Part shown: piece after piece, positions 60,840-64,000 of the stretch
Layout of the letters: each line of letters opens with the position of its first letter
Position numbering within the stretch: position 1 is the stretch's first letter
Source of the DNA: Hyphomicrobiaceae bacterium
GTDB taxonomy: Bacteria > Pseudomonadota > Alphaproteobacteria > Rhizobiales > Hyphomicrobiaceae
Length of the DNA: 64,000 nucleotides
NCBI GenBank assembly: GCA_041397645.1
Contig: JAWKWE010000004.1
Coordinates: 2,232,001-2,296,000 of the forward strand
Direction: 5' to 3'
Program-made: the position numbers and the translations under genes
The notes under the pieces: generated by a model
What the model saw: the letters and a program-made list of their open reading frames with translations, nothing else
Told to the model about the DNA's origin: nothing
Database searches by the model: none

Positions 60840-61559
60840 GTGAGTGATAAGGAGTTGCTGAGCATGGTTCGCGGATCGCAAAGCCAATCTGCTGCTGCCC
60901 TGGCCCATCAGATGGACCACGACGACGTGCGCGATGCTTATCGCCGTTGGGCTCCGGTCTACGATTATACTTTCGGCAAAATCTCTACAGCTGGTCGTCG
61001 CCATGCGGTCGAGATGATCAATGCCTCGCACGGCAAAGTTTTGGAGGTCGGCGTTGGCACCGGCCTTTCGCTGCCCGAATACAAATCGCATCTTGAAATC
61101 ACCGGCATCGACCTTGCGCCAGAGATGCTCCAGAAGGCTCGCGAGCGGGTAAAGTCTGAGCGGCTTACCAACATCGCCGGTCTGTACGAGATGGATGCCG
61201 GCAATCTGCAGTTCGCGGACAACTCGTTCGATACGGTTGTCGCGATGTATGTCATCACCGTCGTGCCCGAGCCGGAGAAGGTGATGAATGAACTGGCGCG
61301 CGTGTGCAAACCCGGCGGCCAGGTTCTTCTCGTCAATCATTTCAGCCAGGACGAAGGCGTTCGCGGCTGGGTTGAGCGCAGAATGGCCCCGTTCGCCGAT
61401 CTCGTTGGCTGGCACTCCGTATTCGAGATGTCGCGCGTGATGGGCTGCCCCAACCTTAAGCTGACCGATCGCAGATCGCTGCGCCCCTGGGGCATTTTCA
61501 CGATGATGCGCTTCCAGAAGGAACAGAATGCCGTCCATCATCCCCTCGCAGCGGAGTAA
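60840..61559 (+). CDS. pmtA: Phosphatidylethanolamine N-methyltransferase PmtA
   Basis: 239 residues from a GTG behind GGGAGGA. SAM motif VLEVGVGTGLSLPEY is the PmtA signature, followed by GIDLAPEMLQKARERV, and later DLVGWHSVFEMSRVMGC. It converts phosphatidylethanolamine to phosphatidylcholine in three methylations, a membrane lipid trait of many rhizobia and hyphomicrobia. The in-frame TTG at 60810 is less likely. It may be co-transcribed with mnmA. Confidence 0.9.
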   Translation: MSDKELLSMVRGSQSQSAAALAHQMDHDDVRDAYRRWAPVYDYTFGKISTAGRRHAVEMINASHGKVLEVGVGTGLSLPEYKSHLEITGIDLAPEMLQKARERVKSERLTNIAGLYEMDAGNLQFADNSFDTVVAMYVITVVPEPEKVMNELARVCKPGGQVLLVNHFSQDEGVRGWVERRMAPFADLVGWHSVFEMSRVMGCPNLKLTDRRSLRPWGIFTMMRFQKEQNAVHHPLAAE

Positions 61560-61607
61560 ACCGCCGCGTTAAGTTTCAGGCGCCTAATCCTATTGGCAGG
61601 CCTGCTA

Positions 61608-61626
61608 GACTGTCGTCTTGACAGTC
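61608..61626. terminator. Hairpin between pmtA and tRNA-Met
   Basis: GACTGTC (61608-61614) and GACAGTC (61620-61626) pair perfectly around GTCTT, 49 bp after pmtA. No T run follows, so termination is uncertain. Confidence 0.35.
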
Positions 61627-61679
61627 CGAGCCAGTCCTCCCTATAGACGGGCCTTCCGGCGCTCGCGAGCGTTCGGCGT

Positions 61680-61756
61680 GGCGGGATAGCTCAGGTGGTT
61701 AGAGCGAAGGTCTCATAATCCTTAGGTCGGCGGTTCAAGTCCGCCTCCCGCTACCA
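61680..61756 (+). tRNA. tRNA with CAT anticodon, elongator Met (or Ile2)
   Basis: A 77-nt cloverleaf: acceptor GGCGGGA with TCCCGCT (first pair G-T), D-arm GCTC/GAGC, anticodon loop CTCATAA, T-arm GGCGG/CCGCC, discriminator A and encoded CCA (61754-61756). The bottom anticodon-stem pair 31-39 is T-T, a mild oddity. The absence of the initiator features (C1-A72 mismatch and three G-C pairs in the anticodon stem) excludes tRNA-fMet. Met is more likely than Ile2, but lysidine-modified Ile2 cannot be excluded from sequence. Confidence 0.9.
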
Positions 61757-61813
61757 ATCAATTTTTTCGATGCGCGCGGTTATCGGAATCCAATCGCTCG
61801 GTTCAGGCCGATC

Positions 61814-62317
61814 TCAGGCAGGATCCAGGCGCTCGATCGCATCGCCAAGACGCACAACGCCACTTTCAACGATGCGCGCAGTGATGCCACCGTGCCCCCG
61901 AACGGCATTATAGCCGCCTGCCCCCAGCGTTACCTCCATGCGGCCGCAAGGGGCACATTCACCCGTCGTCTCCAGAACGGCCGCGCCGACACGAAACCGC
62001 TGTCCCTTGAGCGCCTGTAGATTGATACCTTTGGTCATCAGGTTGCGGCGAAGATCGCGAGGGTCCACGAATTCCTTTCCGAGGAAAGCCGCGATAGCCG
62101 CCAGGCTTTCCATGGCAATCAACGTGACCTGACGTGCGCCATCGTTACTGGTCTTGTAGCGATCGCCGACAATGCCGGTTCGAGCGATTAGCTCTGCGAT
62201 GTCGGGCGTGACCGGCGGAGCTCGGCGTTCGGGCCGCAGTCCGATCCAGACAAGCCTGCCTGGACGGATCGGGCCTGCAAGCAGCTTCTGCATCGGCGTG
62301 ATGATCTTGTCTGGCAC
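61814..62317 (-). CDS. MOSC domain protein
   Basis: 167 residues from a GTG. MOSC (molybdenum cofactor sulfurase C-terminal) hallmarks: GIVGDRYKTSNDGARQVTLIAMES, DPRDLRRNLMTKGINL, and the Cys in TGECAPCGRMEVTLGAGGYNAVRGHGG split over the strands. Bacterial stand-alone MOSC proteins bind molybdopterin-type sulfur carriers, role uncertain. Two Cys in CAPC is a redox-like detail. Follows tRNA-Met on the opposite strand. Confidence 0.88.
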   Translation of the reverse strand: MPDKIITPMQKLLAGPIRPGRLVWIGLRPERRAPPVTPDIAELIARTGIVGDRYKTSNDGARQVTLIAMESLAAIAAFLGKEFVDPRDLRRNLMTKGINLQALKGQRFRVGAAVLETTGECAPCGRMEVTLGAGGYNAVRGHGGITARIVESGVVRLGDAIERLDPA

Positions 62318-62378
62318 GACCGCGTCTCTCTATGACTATCCATGCTTTGCGCCTCGCGAGTGGCTACTGGATCGGATT

Positions 62379-62957
62379 TCAGCCCTCCGCTCCGCAGCAC
62401 TTCTTGAATTTTTTTCCGCTGCCACAGGGGCAGGGATCGTTCCTGCCGACTTTAGGGGATGCGCGCCGCAACGTGTGCCCGGCGTGTGAATGCGCGTGAC
62501 TATGCTCGTGACCATGATGGTGGTGGCCGTGATGATGCGCATGTCCCTCGCCGGCCGCATGTCGATGGCCTTCGCCCGCAATAAACCGCCAATGGCCTTG
62601 AGCATCACGGGCAAATTCCGAGACCTCGTGATGCTCCCAAAGCTGGCCGTCTTCCTCGTATGTCGCCAGAAATTCAACGGCGGCCAGTTTGTCGTCGGGC
62701 CCGCCCTTGGTCGTCTTGAGCACTTTGAGCCTTTTGAATTTGGCCCGTGCCGTCCAATCTTGGGCGGCCTTGACGTGTGCCTCCGCGCCCGACGATGGCG
62801 CAAACGTGCGGCCCAGATATTCAACGTTACCGAGTGCATAAGCACTGTACCGCGCGCGCATGAGAGCTTCGGCGGTGTTGGGCTGGGTTTCGCCCTTCAT
62901 GAAGGGCTCGCAGCAAGTCTCAAAGGAACGGCCGGAGCCGCAGGGGCAGACAGTCAC
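62379..62957 (-). CDS. YchJ/UPF0225 protein with SEC-C motifs and histidine-rich segment
   Basis: 192 residues from a GTG. It begins with a SEC-C zinc motif CPCGSGRSFETCC, has the YchJ core (ALMRARYSAYALGNVEYL, WTARAKFKRLKVL) and ends with a second motif CPCGSGKKFKKCC. Between residues 131 and 161, 16 of 31 residues are His (GHAHHHGHHHHGHEHSHAHS), which is unusual for YchJ. It may bind metal or store it. Known function is unclear; SEC-C domains bind zinc as in SecA. Confidence 0.9.
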   Translation of the reverse strand: MTVCPCGSGRSFETCCEPFMKGETQPNTAEALMRARYSAYALGNVEYLGRTFAPSSGAEAHVKAAQDWTARAKFKRLKVLKTTKGGPDDKLAAVEFLATYEEDGQLWEHHEVSEFARDAQGHWRFIAGEGHRHAAGEGHAHHHGHHHHGHEHSHAHSHAGHTLRRASPKVGRNDPCPCGSGKKFKKCCGAEG

Positions 62958-63115
62958 GGGAATTCCAACCTTTCAATCTCGTCCAAGCCAGCATTTGGAT
63001 TATCGGACCTTGCATTTCAATTATATCAAAGCCGCTGGCGCGAGGTGAGGTTGACGAAACATACTGTCACACAGGCCCTTGGCGATGGCACTGGTTCAGG
63101 CTATCACAGCGCCAA

Positions 63116-63192
63116 GCGTGCCTAGCTCAACTGGATAGAGCATCGGAATTCGAGTCCGAGGGTTGGGGGTTCGAGTCCCTCGGCGCGCGCCA
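63116..63192 (+). tRNA. tRNA-Arg (TCG)
   Basis: A 77-nt cloverleaf: acceptor GCGTGCC with GGCGCGC (one T-G pair), anticodon stem TCGGA/TCCGA around loop ATTCGAG giving anticodon TCG, T-arm loop TTCGAGT, discriminator G and encoded CCA (63190-63192). It reads CGA (and CGN by wobble). Tandem hairpin repeats follow at once. Confidence 0.93.
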
Positions 63193-63205
63193 ATGTCTCT
63201 TTAGT

Positions 63206-63377
63206 GGCGCCTTCCGACTCTCCTTGCGGAGAGCCGGCCGGAAGGCGCGAATAGGATCCTTAAAGGCGCCTTCCGACTCTCCTTGCGGAGAGCCGGCCGG
63301 AAGGCGCGAATAGGATCCTTAAAGGCGCCTTCCGACTCTCATTGCGGAGAGCCGGCAGGTAGGCGCGAATGGGATTA
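63206..63377. repeat. Three tandem 59-bp hairpin repeats
   Basis: Copies begin at 63206, 63265 and 63324, exactly 59 bp apart; the first two are identical and the third has several changes and ends near 63377. Each unit carries an inverted repeat with outer arms GCGCCTTCCG and CGGAAGGCGC and inner arms CTCTCC and GGAGAG around TTGC, then a short spacer with GGATCCTTAAA. They fill the gap between tRNA-Arg and the end of the isomerase gene and may stop transcription on both strands. Confidence 0.85.
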
Positions 63378-63384
63378 CGCTGGC

Positions 63385-64000
63385 TTATGAGAAACTCACG
63401 CCCAGCGCCTTCGCCCAGGCAAGGCCCGGCACCGTTCCGTTGCGCGGCTTGTACTCAAGTCCGATGTAGCCGCCATATCCGCTCTTATCGATGACGTCGA
63501 ACAGACGCTTGAAATCGAGTTCTCCTTTGTCCGGCTCGCCGCGATCGGGCGGAGACGCAATCTGCATATGCCGAATGAAGGCTTGCGCTTCGCGCAATCC
63601 GCCCTCGACATTCCCGTCCATGATCTGGCGGTGATAAAGATCGAACTGTAGGCCGGCATTCTTGCGTCCGACCGCCGACAGAATATCGAGTGCCTGTCCC
63701 GTGCGGTTCAAGAAATAGCCAGGCATGTCGCGCGTATTGATCGGCTCGATGATGAGCGTAAGACCGTCGGCCGCTACGCAATCTGCTCCGCGTTGAAGAT
63801 TGGCAATAAAGGTTTCGCGACTTGCTCCCTGAGATTCCAATCCCGCCATAACGTGAATAAGTTTATTGCCGAGTGCGCGCGCGTAATCGGCCGCGCGAGC
63901 GATAGCTTGATCGTATTCGGCTTCCCGTCCTGGCACCGCCGCGATGCCGCGCTCACCCGCGTCCCAGTTTCCTTGCGCGGCGTTGAAGAGAACAAGGCTC
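63385..64000 (-). CDS. hyi: Hydroxypyruvate isomerase-like TIM-barrel enzyme (partial)
   Basis: The frame enters from the right edge and ends at 63385; about 205 residues are visible. Matches to hydroxypyruvate isomerase: LFNAAQGNWDAGERGIAAVPGRE at the edge, IIEPINTRDMPGYFLN with the metal-binding Glu, QFDLYHRQIM and HMQIASPPDRGEPDKGELDF. The enzyme interconverts hydroxypyruvate and tartronate semialdehyde in glyoxylate metabolism. The upstream start is outside the window. Its stop lies 8 bp from the 59-bp repeats. Confidence 0.9.
   Translation of the reverse strand, partial: SLVLFNAAQGNWDAGERGIAAVPGREAEYDQAIARAADYARALGNKLIHVMAGLESQGASRETFIANLQRGADCVAADGLTLIIEPINTRDMPGYFLNRTGQALDILSAVGRKNAGLQFDLYHRQIMDGNVEGGLREAQAFIRHMQIASPPDRGEPDKGELDFKRLFDVIDKSGYGGYIGLEYKPRNGTVPGLAWAKALGVSFS

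Noticed and set aside
1..64000. CRISPR arrays, insertion sequences, prophage or rRNA
   Set aside because: No repeat-spacer array, transposase or phage structural motif, or rRNA sequence was recognised anywhere in the window.

Overview
The window reads as a chromosomal segment of an alphaproteobacterium of the order Hyphomicrobiales, plausibly Hyphomicrobium or a close relative (genus level is inference). The lineage call rests on ChpT, CtrA and SciP, the DUF1134 protein EipA, a PmtA-type phospholipid methyltransferase, NnrU and cysteine-rich secreted proteins, in GC-rich DNA. No rRNA, CRISPR array, insertion sequence or prophage was seen. Three tRNA genes are present: Glu-CTC, Met-CAT and Arg-TCG.

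Layout. 1-2.2 kb: partial rluA, a small membrane protein, tRNA-Glu, a lone methyltransferase and a MarR regulator. 2.2-7.0 kb: a three-gene operon for the osmolyte N-acetylglutaminylglutamine amide (amidotransferase, GNAT/ATP-grasp ligase, M42 hydrolase), divergent from marR. 7.0-10.4 kb: an anchored coiled-coil protein, EipA and CysQ. 10.8-12.1 kb: ChpT and a single-domain receiver. 12.2-13.7 kb: FetAB-like metal exporter. 13.8-18.4 kb: small secreted proteins, a cold-shock protein, RlmJ and HolC. 18.5-22.4 kb: yfgM-bamB-der on the minus strand. 22.7-28.6 kb: PanB, an L,D-transpeptidase with an apparent second degenerate domain, NnrU, a nuclease-family protein and a PilZ protein. 28.7-31.4 kb: three methyltransferases in a row, one with the diagnostic loops of protein arginine methyltransferases. 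31.8-38.1 kb: a hypothetical, RlpA-like protein, CinA-type protein, exported creatininase homologue, SfsA, and exported MsrB and MsrA. 38.3-44.9 kb: an EF-G paralogue lacking the switch II histidine, LdtD-type transpeptidase, AhpD-like enzyme and an aminotransferase. 45.2-47.5 kb: four consecutive unrecognised small genes. 47.6-55.9 kb: UvrB with long tails, a histidine phosphatase, secreted proteins including a divergent paralogous pair, a metallo-beta-lactamase-fold hydrolase and an OmpA-family protein. 56.1-59.2 kb: ctrA, fliJ, a lipoprotein and sciP. 59.6-64 kb: MnmA, PmtA, tRNA-Met, MOSC protein, a YchJ protein with a histidine-rich segment, tRNA-Arg, three tandem 59-bp hairpin repeats and a partial hydroxypyruvate isomerase.

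Two themes link the genes. ChpT, CtrA, SciP and FliJ are parts of the CtrA cell-cycle and motility circuit, and near-consensus CtrA half-site pairs lie upstream of fliJ and sciP. The second theme is the envelope: two L,D-transpeptidases, RlpA, OmpA, BamB/YfgM, EipA, PmtA and many small exported proteins. The observations I rank highest are the PRMT-like protein, the EF-G paralogue with Ser in place of the catalytic His, the two-module L,D-transpeptidase, the divergent secreted paralogues, the 59-bp hairpin repeats and the ctrA-fliJ-sciP cluster with its candidate sites. None is proven novel from sequence alone.
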